Origin: Acidimicrobiales bacterium
GTDB taxonomy: Bacteria > Actinomycetota > Acidimicrobiia > Acidimicrobiales > JAKAVM01
Length of the DNA stretch: 64,000 nucleotides
Assembly: GCA_027452005.1 (NCBI GenBank)
Contig: DAIDHF010000001.1
Location: 1 to 64,000 of the forward strand
Reading direction: 5' to 3'
Each line of letters opens with the position of its first letter. Position 1 is the stretch's first letter. The notes under the pieces are model-generated. The model searched no databases, was not told the origin of the DNA, and saw nothing but the letters and a program-made list of their open reading frames with translations. Shown here in pieces: positions 54,367 to 63,980 of this stretch. The translations under genes and the position numbers were made by a program.

Positions 54367-54895
54367 TTACGTTTACCACCTTAGTGGTATCGAGGATAAG
54401 TAGTAATCTCCCGGCCAATTTATAGGTACCCGTGCAAAGTCGACGGATCTGGGGTGAAACGGTTTGGGGCACTGGTTCAAATTCCTCAACGGTAGGTTCT
54501 ACTACGTCTCTAGTTCTGTCTACCAGCAGGCTAATTACCTCGTCTTTGTGACGAATCACTGCGTTCATAGCAAAAGCTCCCTCTGGGCGCCGTTCCAGCC
54601 CAAGCCGAGTACGCAGATCGAGTGCCGTGACAATCTGACCTCGAAGATTGATAAGGCCCTTTACTCCGCCGGGAGCAAGGGGCACAAAGGTCATCTGCTG
54701 ATGTCTCAGAACTTCTTGTACGAGTTTAACCTCGATTCCTACCAGCAAATCAACGACTTCAAAAGTACAGTATTGAATTTTGGCAGATTGGTCACCGATT
54801 CCGTTGGAAGATATGCCTTTATCGGTGGTCAAAAGCTGAGATTGAGGCATTTCAAAATTTGCAGGTACTGCATTTCCATTTCCGGACGCCGTCAT
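54356..54895 (-). CDS. cheW: CheW coupling protein
   Basis: YCTFEVVDLLVGIEVKLVQEV; VKGLINLRGQIVTALDLRTRLG. Confidence 0.95.
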   Translation of the reverse strand: MTASGNGNAVPANFEMPQSQLLTTDKGISSNGIGDQSAKIQYCTFEVVDLLVGIEVKLVQEVLRHQQMTFVPLAPGGVKGLINLRGQIVTALDLRTRLGLERRPEGAFAMNAVIRHKDEVISLLVDRTRDVVEPTVEEFEPVPQTVSPQIRRLCTGTYKLAGRLLLILDTTKVVNVNDN

Positions 54896-54920
54896 CTAGA
54901 TAATCCCAAACTTCCAGGTA

Positions 54921-57209
54921 CTATCTGGCATCAGCAAAAAAGCCTTCTCTTTGCATCCAAAGTATTGCAGCCTCGAGGTCTAAGACATCGGTTACTCGTC
55001 CATGGAGGACCACTGCTCCCGCCAGCCCGTATCCCGAGTCAACATCCATCAAGTCTACAGTGTCTTCAAGAACGTCAACCATGTCTGCCACGACGAAGCC
55101 GATAGGACCGTGATCAGACTCATGTACTACTACCTTTAGGGGTTCACCGGGAACAACTGTGTGTCCTAAAATACCTAGTACCTCATGGAGGCGTACGAGC
55201 CTCATGAGGGAGCCACGATATTGGACAACATCAATTTCGCCTGACTTCTCTACATCATTGGCTTCAATTTCCTCAAGTCTGGCTATTTGATCCACGGGAA
55301 TTGCAACCGTTCGGTTTTCCCCAACTCTCAATATTACGAACGCAGACTTTGATCCCTCGTCGATCTTGTCTTCATGGGAAGACTTACCCTCGAAAGAGAT
55401 CCTGATAGCCGCGTCCTTGATTCCTCCTAAGGATGCAAGGCCTGCGACATCTAAGATCAAGGCCACTGATCCGTCCCCCAGTATAGTTGCCCCGGCAAAT
55501 GCGTCGATCTGTTTTACGAGTGAGCCTAAAGGCTTTACTACTATCTCTTGGGTCTCAAAGACCTCATCAAAAATAAGACCAAATTTTAGTTCATCATCTT
55601 GGAGTACAGCCACGGTTGCCGGTCCATCACTAGGACGCCCGTCGTCGGGGAAACCCAACAACTTGTCAAGCCTAACAAGAGGTAACAGGTCACCGCGCAG
55701 ACGAAATACAGAGGCCTCGCCAATTTGTTCAATCTCAGTTGGTGATGCCTGGGTGCCGATATGAAGCATCTCAACTAGATTTGGTTGGGGAATTGCGAAT
55801 CTCTGTTGACGGGAGCTAATTAAAAGTGCCGGAATAATAGCCAACGTGAGTGGTATTCGGATTCGGAAAGTAGTTCCTCGATCGAATTCGCTGTATACGT
55901 CAACCGTACCGCCAATTGACTCAATATTAGAACGAACCACGTCCATTCCGACTCCCCGCCCGGACACACTGGTTACCTTCTCCGCAGTTGAAAATCCAGG
56001 GGAGAAGATTAGCTCGATAATCTCGCGTTGAGACATCCGATCAATCTGCTCTTGTGAGAGTAGGCCAGTCGAAATGGCCTTGGACGCAACCTTCTCTAAA
56101 TTGATACCACCACCGTCGTCAATAGTTTCAAGAACTACTTGACCGCCCTCGTGAAAGGCTCGAACAGTTAGTTGCCCGGTTGGCTGCTTCCCCTTGGCTA
56201 CTCGAACATCCGGGTCTTCAATTCCATGATCTAGAGAGTTGCGAATTAGATGGGTAAATGGGCCTCTTATGGCCTCTAGCACGGTTCGGTCTAATTCAGT
56301 TTCTCCCCCATCCATTTCGAGGTTTACCTTCTTATTGAACTGTGCGCAGAGATCTCTGACTAGCCGAGGCAGCGAAGACCACATATGGGCCAAAGGCTGC
56401 ATTCGAGTTTTCATTACGCCCTCTTGGAGTTCGCTGACAATTAGAGACAGGCGAGATACGGTTTGAGAAAGTGCAATATCTTCGAAGTGATCGGCCGATG
56501 AGATAACCTCATTTCTTGCTAATACCAATTCCCCGACTTGACGCATCAAAGTATCGAGGAGCTCTACATCAACCCTTACCGTTCTATCGGTAATTGATCT
56601 TGCTCCCGCCGAGCCCGACTCGAGCTGCGATTCGGGCATAGTTGAAACTGGGGGTGAGCTTTTCTGAGAAGTATCTTGTTGGTCTGTGGATAACCCAGAG
56701 CCCGTGGCTGAATCATCGCCAACAGCGTCTCGATTGGTTTCTACCCCATTTTCAGAAGACTGGGTTGCGGGGGAAGGTGGGTTCACAGAGGGTTGTGGTG
56801 TGCCGGAACTCTGTGCCTCCTTTAGTCTGGCAACGATCTCGTCGACGTTCATGTCTGGCTCCAGCCCGGTGTCACCTATTGCAGCCAAGATCACCCGAAT
56901 CGTGTCGCCAGCAGCGAGAAGTACGTTAGTTCGATTTTTATCTAGCACGAGTTCCTGGTCTCGCAAGAGCGATAAGAGGGTTTCGGCACCGTGAGTTACC
57001 TCCTCGAGGAGGGGATATCCCAAAAATCCGCTTGTCCCTTTTATCGTATGGAAAATTCTAAATGCCGAACTGAGGTGGTCATGTGAAGACGGGTTGGTCT
57101 CTAGTTCTATAATGTCTCTGTCGAACTGTTCGAGCCCCTCAGCTGACTCGGCGAGGAACTCCTGGACGATTTCGTCCATGGATTCATCGATCACAGGTCT
57201 ATCGGTCAC
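54921..57209 (-). CDS. cheA: CheA sensor histidine kinase with two C-terminal CheW-like modules
   Basis: Hpt FRIFHTIKGTSGFLGY; LIRNSLDHGIEDP; GRGVGMDVVRSNIESIGGTVDV; two successive CheW-like regions. Confidence 0.96.
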   Translation of the reverse strand: MTDRPVIDESMDEIVQEFLAESAEGLEQFDRDIIELETNPSSHDHLSSAFRIFHTIKGTSGFLGYPLLEEVTHGAETLLSLLRDQELVLDKNRTNVLLAAGDTIRVILAAIGDTGLEPDMNVDEIVARLKEAQSSGTPQPSVNPPSPATQSSENGVETNRDAVGDDSATGSGLSTDQQDTSQKSSPPVSTMPESQLESGSAGARSITDRTVRVDVELLDTLMRQVGELVLARNEVISSADHFEDIALSQTVSRLSLIVSELQEGVMKTRMQPLAHMWSSLPRLVRDLCAQFNKKVNLEMDGGETELDRTVLEAIRGPFTHLIRNSLDHGIEDPDVRVAKGKQPTGQLTVRAFHEGGQVVLETIDDGGGINLEKVASKAISTGLLSQEQIDRMSQREIIELIFSPGFSTAEKVTSVSGRGVGMDVVRSNIESIGGTVDVYSEFDRGTTFRIRIPLTLAIIPALLISSRQQRFAIPQPNLVEMLHIGTQASPTEIEQIGEASVFRLRGDLLPLVRLDKLLGFPDDGRPSDGPATVAVLQDDELKFGLIFDEVFETQEIVVKPLGSLVKQIDAFAGATILGDGSVALILDVAGLASLGGIKDAAIRISFEGKSSHEDKIDEGSKSAFVILRVGENRTVAIPVDQIARLEEIEANDVEKSGEIDVVQYRGSLMRLVRLHEVLGILGHTVVPGEPLKVVVHESDHGPIGFVVADMVDVLEDTVDLMDVDSGYGLAGAVVLHGRVTDVLDLEAAILWMQREGFFADAR

Positions 57210-57318
57210 GCTATAAATGTTAGTATTTCACAGCACAAAGTTCCCAGTAAAAGTAGAGTTTTAATTATTCAAGGAATTTAGCCAAAAACTAGCGAATGTT
57301 TCCAGGAGGCAAAGTCTC

Positions 57319-59229
57319 ATGTTAGGTAGAATAATTAGGCAGATTGTCCGTCCTGCAACGGCTTTTGCTGGCAAGATCCAGATGGGTGCCAAAGTGTCGA
57401 TCGCCCTAGTTCTTGTTCTCTTGCCGTTAGGGTTGGTACAGAATGACTATGTGAGTCAGCTATCCTCTCAGCGCTCGCAAGCCGCCACGCAACAGCAGGG
57501 ACTCGAATATCTAAATCCAGTCCTTGGGCTTGATCGAGAGATGGTTCAGGCCCGTCAAGTTGCCGTGAACTCTGGCCAAATTGGAAATTCCCTTGGCTCG
57601 GCGCTTTCAGCAGTCGACTCGGCGGATGCCCAATTTGGAACCCAACTCGGTTTGAGCCCTAGCTGGCAGACCGTCAGGAATACAATTCAAAACGTCCAAG
57701 TTGCATCTGGCACTGTAGCTTCAGTGAACGCTGCCTGGACTGGCGCGATACAATCGCTAGAAGCATTTATTGTCAAAATAGCTCAAAATTCACAACTGAA
57801 CGCACAGCCAACAAGTAGTACGGCGGACATTGTCGACATGCTGACCGGCTCACTTGTGAGGTACACCAATTATGTCGGGCAACTATTTGACTCGACTAGT
57901 TCAGGCAGTAGTTCTGCTGGTTCAAGTGCCGCATCACAAGCTAAAGATGAACTAGCAGTTGTTCAACAGGAACTTGCCGGTATCCAATCTTCGCCAGCCA
58001 CGAGTACGGTCTCGAGTCAGATCTCTGGCACGGTCGGTCAGCTATCAGTAACGACTTCAGGGTCACTTGCTGGAGTGTTGTCAAATATTTCTACCCTTGA
58101 AAATCAGGCATCTACTGCTTTGAATCAGATTCTCACACAGCTTGGTTCATCGCTGAATACAAATCAGTTGCGAGATCTTATAATCACGATTGTCATGTCA
58201 ATTTTGGCATTGTGGTTAGCGGCTGGAATTACAATTCAGGTTAAAGATTCAGCCAAGAATCTAACAAGTGCGATGAAGAAGGTAGCTCAAGGAGACGTTA
58301 CAGTAAAAGCCGAGGTGGATTGCGAAGATGAATTTGGGTCAGTCGCTGAACACCTCAATGGGGCTCTGTTTAAAATTAGAGAATCGCTTACTGTTATAAA
58401 TCAGAAGATGAACTCGGTTTCAGTGTCTTCTAAGGACCTTTCCGAAGTGTCCTCCTCGATGTCTTCAACTGCCGACGCTACTTCAGAGCGCGCGGCAGCC
58501 GTATCTTCGGCAAGTGAGCAAGTAAATACAAACGTTACCGTGGTGGCAGCAGCAATAGAAGAAATGGTTGCTAGCGTTAAAGAAATCGCATCAAATGCCT
58601 CGAAAGCCTCTGAAGTTGCAGTACGGGCTTCTGAGATAGCGACTATTGCTGGAGAAAATATTGGAAGACTGGAAACTTCTAGTGTAGAGATCTCTAACGT
58701 TGTTTCCTTGATTACTTCAATTGCCGAACAGACTAACTTGCTGGCTCTCAATGCCACAATTGAGGCCGCCCGGGCCGGTGAGATGGGCAAGGGATTTGCC
58801 GTTGTTGCTAACGAGGTCAAAGACCTGGCAGCAAAGACAACTAAAGCCACAGAAGATATTTCACACCGGATTGAGGCAATCCAGGCCAATACCCAAGGTG
58901 CCACTGAGTCGGTAAGCCAGATCCGTCAGATCGTCGATGAGATTAACGACATTCAGGGATCTATTGCATCCTCAGTCGAGGAACAGGCGGCCGCCGTCTC
59001 AGAGGTAGGCAGGAGCGTTTCGGAAGCTGCCGGATCAACGGCGGCGATTGTAGACAACATAACCGGAGTTGCCAAGTCGGCACAGGAAACCAGCGATGGA
59101 GCTGACCGAAATCAACGATCCGCGGAACAAGTGACGGCCGTCTCTCTAGAACTTCAGAGCCTGATTGGTAATCTATTAGGACAGTTTGAATTTGGAAACG
59201 GATCTAAAGACTTAGCTTCAAAGAATTGA
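57319..59229 (+). CDS. methyl-accepting chemotaxis protein
   Basis: two TM segments flanking a Ser/Gln-rich region, HAMP, hairpin tip EQTNLLALNATIEAARAGEMGKGFAVVANEVKDLA; AGGAGG Shine-Dalgarno. Confidence 0.96.
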   Translation: MLGRIIRQIVRPATAFAGKIQMGAKVSIALVLVLLPLGLVQNDYVSQLSSQRSQAATQQQGLEYLNPVLGLDREMVQARQVAVNSGQIGNSLGSALSAVDSADAQFGTQLGLSPSWQTVRNTIQNVQVASGTVASVNAAWTGAIQSLEAFIVKIAQNSQLNAQPTSSTADIVDMLTGSLVRYTNYVGQLFDSTSSGSSSAGSSAASQAKDELAVVQQELAGIQSSPATSTVSSQISGTVGQLSVTTSGSLAGVLSNISTLENQASTALNQILTQLGSSLNTNQLRDLIITIVMSILALWLAAGITIQVKDSAKNLTSAMKKVAQGDVTVKAEVDCEDEFGSVAEHLNGALFKIRESLTVINQKMNSVSVSSKDLSEVSSSMSSTADATSERAAAVSSASEQVNTNVTVVAAAIEEMVASVKEIASNASKASEVAVRASEIATIAGENIGRLETSSVEISNVVSLITSIAEQTNLLALNATIEAARAGEMGKGFAVVANEVKDLAAKTTKATEDISHRIEAIQANTQGATESVSQIRQIVDEINDIQGSIASSVEEQAAAVSEVGRSVSEAAGSTAAIVDNITGVAKSAQETSDGADRNQRSAEQVTAVSLELQSLIGNLLGQFEFGNGSKDLASKN

Positions 59230-59242
59230 TTACGTTTTAAAA

Positions 59243-60355
59243 GTGGCGGAGACTATCTCTGGAATTGAAATTGGAGAAACTCTTAGTAGGATACTCCAAA
59301 ATAAAGAAATCGGATCCTTTTACTTTGAAGAGGCTGTTCTTTTGCCCTCTCATGACAGAGCGGATCTTCGGCGAGATGGCCCCGACGGCTTCAAAGTAAC
59401 CCTTTGGTTATATGATGGTCAAGTTTGTGGTTGGAATTGTCCTGGTGAGACCGATTTCTACGCTTGTATCGACCGGTTGTTGTTGGCACCGTCGGGTAAC
59501 TATAGCTTTACTCCAGGAGAGCTTCAAGGTGATCCTAGTCAAGGCGTTGACATCGCCAATCGGGTTCTGAGTAGTGTTCAAGCCGCTCGGGAACAATTGG
59601 ATAGGCAATACTTTATTAGGCTGAAGGACGTTGAGTTAGAAGATCAATCCGTAGGAATGATGGGAAGCCATTGGAACTGTCTTCTAGAGTTCATCTGCTT
59701 CACCAGGGGAAAATACGACAATAGTGATATAGATCGTAGTCCGGGTTTTAGCTCAAGGGAAAGAGTTCAGCTCCTTGGAAGGAGCGCAATTGAAGAACTA
59801 TATGCCCACCTGTGCGACCAGCTCTCACTGGCTAGCGATGAGATTTCTGGAATTTTGTATGATCTATTTTCTGAAGGACTGCTGGAATTTGATTTGTGGT
59901 TTGACCTCAAGCCAAAGGTGGTTGACCAACTAGATGCGCCAAACATCGAGCAGCTGGCTGAGAGCAATCCGGCAATCGATGATTGTGTATATTTGGAATC
60001 TGACGAATTATTGGGAAGATTGTCGCAAAATTCTTTGCAGTTAGCAGAGTATCTTCGGGCATTCGCTTATATTGGACCTCAACCGCCACCGGGGCCACCC
60101 AAATTGCTCGATATGACAACTGGAGATGGGCCCATGGACGAGAGCAAGGTCGCTGATGAGCTAGTAAGCCCACCCTATCCCGGACCACCCCCCAGTGAAA
60201 CTTTCCGGCCTGCAGTGGACGTGACGAGTAGGAGTGAAGCAGGTGGGGAGAGAGACTTCGACATTATTACAGCGTCTGAAAACCGCCCAGAAGGGAGCCA
60301 GGAACAAGATCACGGGGATCTCCTCAAGTGGTTCCTAGACAGCTCCAAAGGGTAG
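59243..60355 (+). CDS. hypothetical protein, possible PATAN/DUF4388-like N-terminus with proline-rich linker
   Basis: 370 aa ORF between MCP and pilB; ISGIEIGETLSRILQNKEIGSFYF...LLLAPSGNYSFTPGEL; PQPPPGPP / PPYPGPPPS linkers. Confidence 0.55.
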   Translation: MAETISGIEIGETLSRILQNKEIGSFYFEEAVLLPSHDRADLRRDGPDGFKVTLWLYDGQVCGWNCPGETDFYACIDRLLLAPSGNYSFTPGELQGDPSQGVDIANRVLSSVQAAREQLDRQYFIRLKDVELEDQSVGMMGSHWNCLLEFICFTRGKYDNSDIDRSPGFSSRERVQLLGRSAIEELYAHLCDQLSLASDEISGILYDLFSEGLLEFDLWFDLKPKVVDQLDAPNIEQLAESNPAIDDCVYLESDELLGRLSQNSLQLAEYLRAFAYIGPQPPPGPPKLLDMTTGDGPMDESKVADELVSPPYPGPPPSETFRPAVDVTSRSEAGGERDFDIITASENRPEGSQEQDHGDLLKWFLDSSKG

Positions 60356-60630
60356 AGATGCTTACGATTGTAAGCAGAAGCTAAACAGTAATTGCAGAAA
60401 GTTTGAAATCCTGTTACGTGTGGGCGGGCTCGAAATTGATGGAATACAGCTCGCGTGAAATGCGCTCAATGGTCAGAGAATCTATTCGAACGTATAAAAT
60501 TCCTGTTAGACTGTTGACTGTAAAGACGTTGAGGAGCGCAACTTTTGGAACGAGGTGTACTGTGGATTCGACGCAGATCGGACGATTAGAGTGAGTTTTT
60601 TCGTCGCCAGCAAGTCAGGTAGCAATTAGG

Positions 60631-62325
60631 ATGGTCATGATTCGGGGCAATGAGGATGTACTAAAAACCCTCCTCATCCAAAATGGCCTTCTCACTCAAG
60701 AGCAGGTCAACTACGCAGTTGCAATCCAGGGATCATCAGGCAAGGTATTTAGTCGCGTTCTTCTAGACGAGAACATGATCTCAGAAAATGACCTGGTGAG
60801 GGTGCTTGCTCAGCAGGCCGGGTATGAGTTTGTGGAATTAGAAGAATTCCACACGGACTCTTCTGCGGTGTCGATGATAGGCGCATCGCTTGCTAGGAAG
60901 TGTGGTGCGATGCCTATCTCCTGGGACGGCAATCGTCTCGTCGTGGCCATGTCTAATCCCAATGATATCGTGGCCATTGATGATATCAGGGCGGTAACTG
61001 GTTGCGAGATCTCAGTTGTGGTGGCGACGCCGACGGCGCTTGAGACCGCAATTGAATCCAACTACCGCCATGACCAGATGGTCCAAGATATTTCCGAGCA
61101 GGCCTCAGAAACCTTCCAGGGCGAAGATCTCAGTTACCTCCGTGAGGCCATTGAAGATGCACCACTTGTAAAATTGATGAATTTGATGATTTCTCAGGCC
61201 GTTACCGACCGGGCATCTGATATCCATTTTGAACCAACCGAGCATGAGGTAAGAGTTCGGTATCGGATCGATGGAGTTCTATACGAGGTGATGCATCTCA
61301 GAAAGAATATTCAAAGCGGTATTACTTCACGAATAAAAATCATGGCAGACATGGATATTGCCGAACATCGACTTCCTCAAGATGGTCGCATGACGGCCGA
61401 CGTAAATGGTCGTACTATCGACTTGAGGTGCGTGTCTTTCCCCACGGCGTGGGGCGAAAAGGTCGTCATGAGGATCCTCGACCACTCCAAAGCCCTGTAC
61501 CGTCTGGAAGAGCTAGGGTTTATGCCTGAGGCGTTGTCGAGGTATGAAGATTGCTACCGGCGATCACATGGGACGATTCTGGTAACTGGGCCAACCGGGT
61601 CCGGGAAAACAACTACCCTATATGCCACTCTAAACGTGTTGAACGAAGAGACTAAAAACATACTTACTGCGGAAGATCCCGTGGAATATCGAATTCCTGG
61701 CATCAATCAGATACAGGTCAATTACAAGACTGGGTTGACCTTCCCGTTTGCCCTCAAGGCAATGATGAGAGGGGATCCGGATATTATCTTGGTAGGTGAG
61801 ATTCGGGACCAAGATACCGCTCGAATGGCCACTGAGGCCTCATTGACCGGCCACTTAGTTTTGTCGACTCTACACACCAATGACGCTGCCTCTACAACCT
61901 TGAGACTGACCGAAATGGGTGTTGAGCCATTTCTGGTATCTTCTGCGGTCACTTGTGTTGTCGCTCAGCGGTTATCCAGGCAACTCTGTGATAGATGCAA
62001 AGAACCGTTCTATCTATCACCAGGCCAATCAAAACTCGCCGATCGCTTGGGGCTCTTTCCAGAGGGTTGGGATCAACCGTTAACCTTGTATCGTCCCGTT
62101 GGATGCAATATCTGCTCAAAGACCGGCTTCAGGGGAAGAATGGCAATATATGAAGTCTTGGTTATTAGCGAGGGGATTGGTCAGCTAATTGTCGAAGGAG
62201 CCCACACGGAAGATATCCGCAAGCTAGCTGTGGCAGAGGGGATGGAGTCATTACTTCAGTCTGGAATGCACCATGTACGCCTCGGTACTACAACGGTAGA
62301 AGAAGTACTTAGAGTAATCAGTTGA
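60631..62325 (+). CDS. pilB: type IV pilus assembly ATPase PilB (GspE family)
   Basis: N-terminal MshEN-like domain; GPTGSGKTTTLYATLN; GDPDIILVGEIRDQDTA; four-Cys CDRC...CNIC. Confidence 0.94.
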   Translation: MVMIRGNEDVLKTLLIQNGLLTQEQVNYAVAIQGSSGKVFSRVLLDENMISENDLVRVLAQQAGYEFVELEEFHTDSSAVSMIGASLARKCGAMPISWDGNRLVVAMSNPNDIVAIDDIRAVTGCEISVVVATPTALETAIESNYRHDQMVQDISEQASETFQGEDLSYLREAIEDAPLVKLMNLMISQAVTDRASDIHFEPTEHEVRVRYRIDGVLYEVMHLRKNIQSGITSRIKIMADMDIAEHRLPQDGRMTADVNGRTIDLRCVSFPTAWGEKVVMRILDHSKALYRLEELGFMPEALSRYEDCYRRSHGTILVTGPTGSGKTTTLYATLNVLNEETKNILTAEDPVEYRIPGINQIQVNYKTGLTFPFALKAMMRGDPDIILVGEIRDQDTARMATEASLTGHLVLSTLHTNDAASTTLRLTEMGVEPFLVSSAVTCVVAQRLSRQLCDRCKEPFYLSPGQSKLADRLGLFPEGWDQPLTLYRPVGCNICSKTGFRGRMAIYEVLVISEGIGQLIVEGAHTEDIRKLAVAEGMESLLQSGMHHVRLGTTTVEEVLRVIS

Positions 62326-62402
62326 CAGTTATTGAATTTTTCTTGGGTAAAGCCCTTCGGAAAGATCGCTGTGTTTTTTGTCAAAAGGAGAACGAGGTAT
62401 AG

Positions 62403-63980
62403 ATGCAAAGCGCTTCTCGCCAATTGGGAGAGTTACTAGTAGATCATAAGGTTCTATCAAAAGATACTCTCGAGCTGTTACTTTCTCGTGAAGAGACCGA
62501 AGGTGTTCCTCTAATAAAATTACTTACCTCCGATGGCTATGTCTCCGAGAAGGACCTAGCAGCCGCGATAGCCGAAAAAGCGGGTTATGAATTTGTAGAC
62601 TTCAACGAGATCAATTTGAACCCAAAAGTTGATGGGTTGATTCCACCAGACATGTCTCTTCACTTCAAGGCTGTCCCAGTAGATATTGTTGACGACCACC
62701 TACGGGTTGCATTACTTGACCCATCAGACACGGCCGTTCTAGAGGAACTAGAGAAGATTACCGGGTTTTCGATTAAGCCTGTAATGGCCGACAAACACGA
62801 CCTTGAACGCATCCTGAGGGCATTGCACGGTGATCTTATTGCTCCCACCGGAAGTGTTGACGGAACTGAAAGTGTAGGAAATACGGGTGATCTGGACTTC
62901 CAGATTGTCAAAGGAGATCTACACATCAATGAGTTACTGACCAAGGTCGTAGAAAACGGAGGTTCAGACCTCCATCTAACTGTGGGAATCCATCCCACCA
63001 TGAGGCTCCATGGGGAGATGATGCCCATGACCGAGTACCCGAAATTATCTGGATCTGAGACTCGGAGATTAATTTTTGCGATTCTGACCCAGCGTCAACG
63101 CGAGCGCTTTGAAACAGATAAAGAGCTTGATACTGCACATGCCGTGCCTGCATGCGGTCGTTTTCGTGTAAACGTGTTCTACCAGAGGGACTCTGTTGGG
63201 GGAGTTATGAGATCAATTCCCTATGAAATCGTTCCTCTCGATGCCCTAGGATTGCCACCGGCAGTTTCTCAGTTTGCTGAGTTGCCGAGAGGTCTTGTCC
63301 TGGTAACCGGCCCTACCGGTTCGGGGAAATCCACGACCCTGGCCTCGCTCGTTGACATCATAAATACCAACAAGAAGTGCCATATAATAACCGTTGAGGA
63401 CCCAATAGAGTTTTTACATCGACACAAGGCGGCAGTAGTAAACCAGAGAGAAGTAGGCGAGGACACACACTCATTTTCTGAAGCTCTCAAGCACGCATTG
63501 AGGCAGGATCCAGACGTGATTTTGGTCGGAGAGTTGCGAGATCTAGAGACTATTTCCACGGCCCTAACTGCTGCTGAAACTGGACACCTTGTTTTTGCGA
63601 CTCTGCACACTCAAGACGCCCCTCAGTCGGTTGATCGCGTAATTGACGTGTTCCCAGCTCACCAGCAACAGCAAATCCGGACGATGCTGGCGGGTGCCTT
63701 ACAGGGAATTGTAACGCAGCAGCTTGTGCCTCTTGCCGGAAGACCTGGCCGAGCAGTTGCATCGGAAGTTCTCGTGTGTACACCTGCCGTTAGAAACCTA
63801 ATCAGAGAAGGGAAGACCCATCAGATTTACTCTGCCATGCAAGCTGGAGGGAAGTTTGGGATGCAGACTATGGACATGTCACTGGCCAGCCTAGTTCGCA
63901 AGAGCGAAATATCGCTCTCAATGGCAATCGAGCGATGCGCAAATGAAGATGATCTCAAGAGACTTGCCGGTGCCGCTTAG
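62403..63980 (+). CDS. pilT: type IV pilus retraction ATPase PilT with N-terminal MshEN-like domain
   Basis: GPTGSGKSTTLASLVD; RQDPDVILVGELRD; AVRNLIREGKTHQIYSAMQ (PilT AIRNLIRE motif); extra ~150 aa N-term RQLGELLVDHKVLSKDTLELLLSREE. Confidence 0.92.
   Translation: MQSASRQLGELLVDHKVLSKDTLELLLSREETEGVPLIKLLTSDGYVSEKDLAAAIAEKAGYEFVDFNEINLNPKVDGLIPPDMSLHFKAVPVDIVDDHLRVALLDPSDTAVLEELEKITGFSIKPVMADKHDLERILRALHGDLIAPTGSVDGTESVGNTGDLDFQIVKGDLHINELLTKVVENGGSDLHLTVGIHPTMRLHGEMMPMTEYPKLSGSETRRLIFAILTQRQRERFETDKELDTAHAVPACGRFRVNVFYQRDSVGGVMRSIPYEIVPLDALGLPPAVSQFAELPRGLVLVTGPTGSGKSTTLASLVDIINTNKKCHIITVEDPIEFLHRHKAAVVNQREVGEDTHSFSEALKHALRQDPDVILVGELRDLETISTALTAAETGHLVFATLHTQDAPQSVDRVIDVFPAHQQQQIRTMLAGALQGIVTQQLVPLAGRPGRAVASEVLVCTPAVRNLIREGKTHQIYSAMQAGGKFGMQTMDMSLASLVRKSEISLSMAIERCANEDDLKRLAGAA

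Noticed and set aside
54464-55105. 213-aa plus-strand ORF
   Set aside because: Antisense to confident cheW and cheA; no recognisable domain.
58401-58904. 167-aa minus-strand ORF
   Set aside because: Antisense to the MCP signalling domain; Ala/Ser-rich shadow of heptad repeats.
60403-60594. 63-aa ORF upstream of pilB
   Set aside because: Short, no start/RBS support and no recognisable motif.
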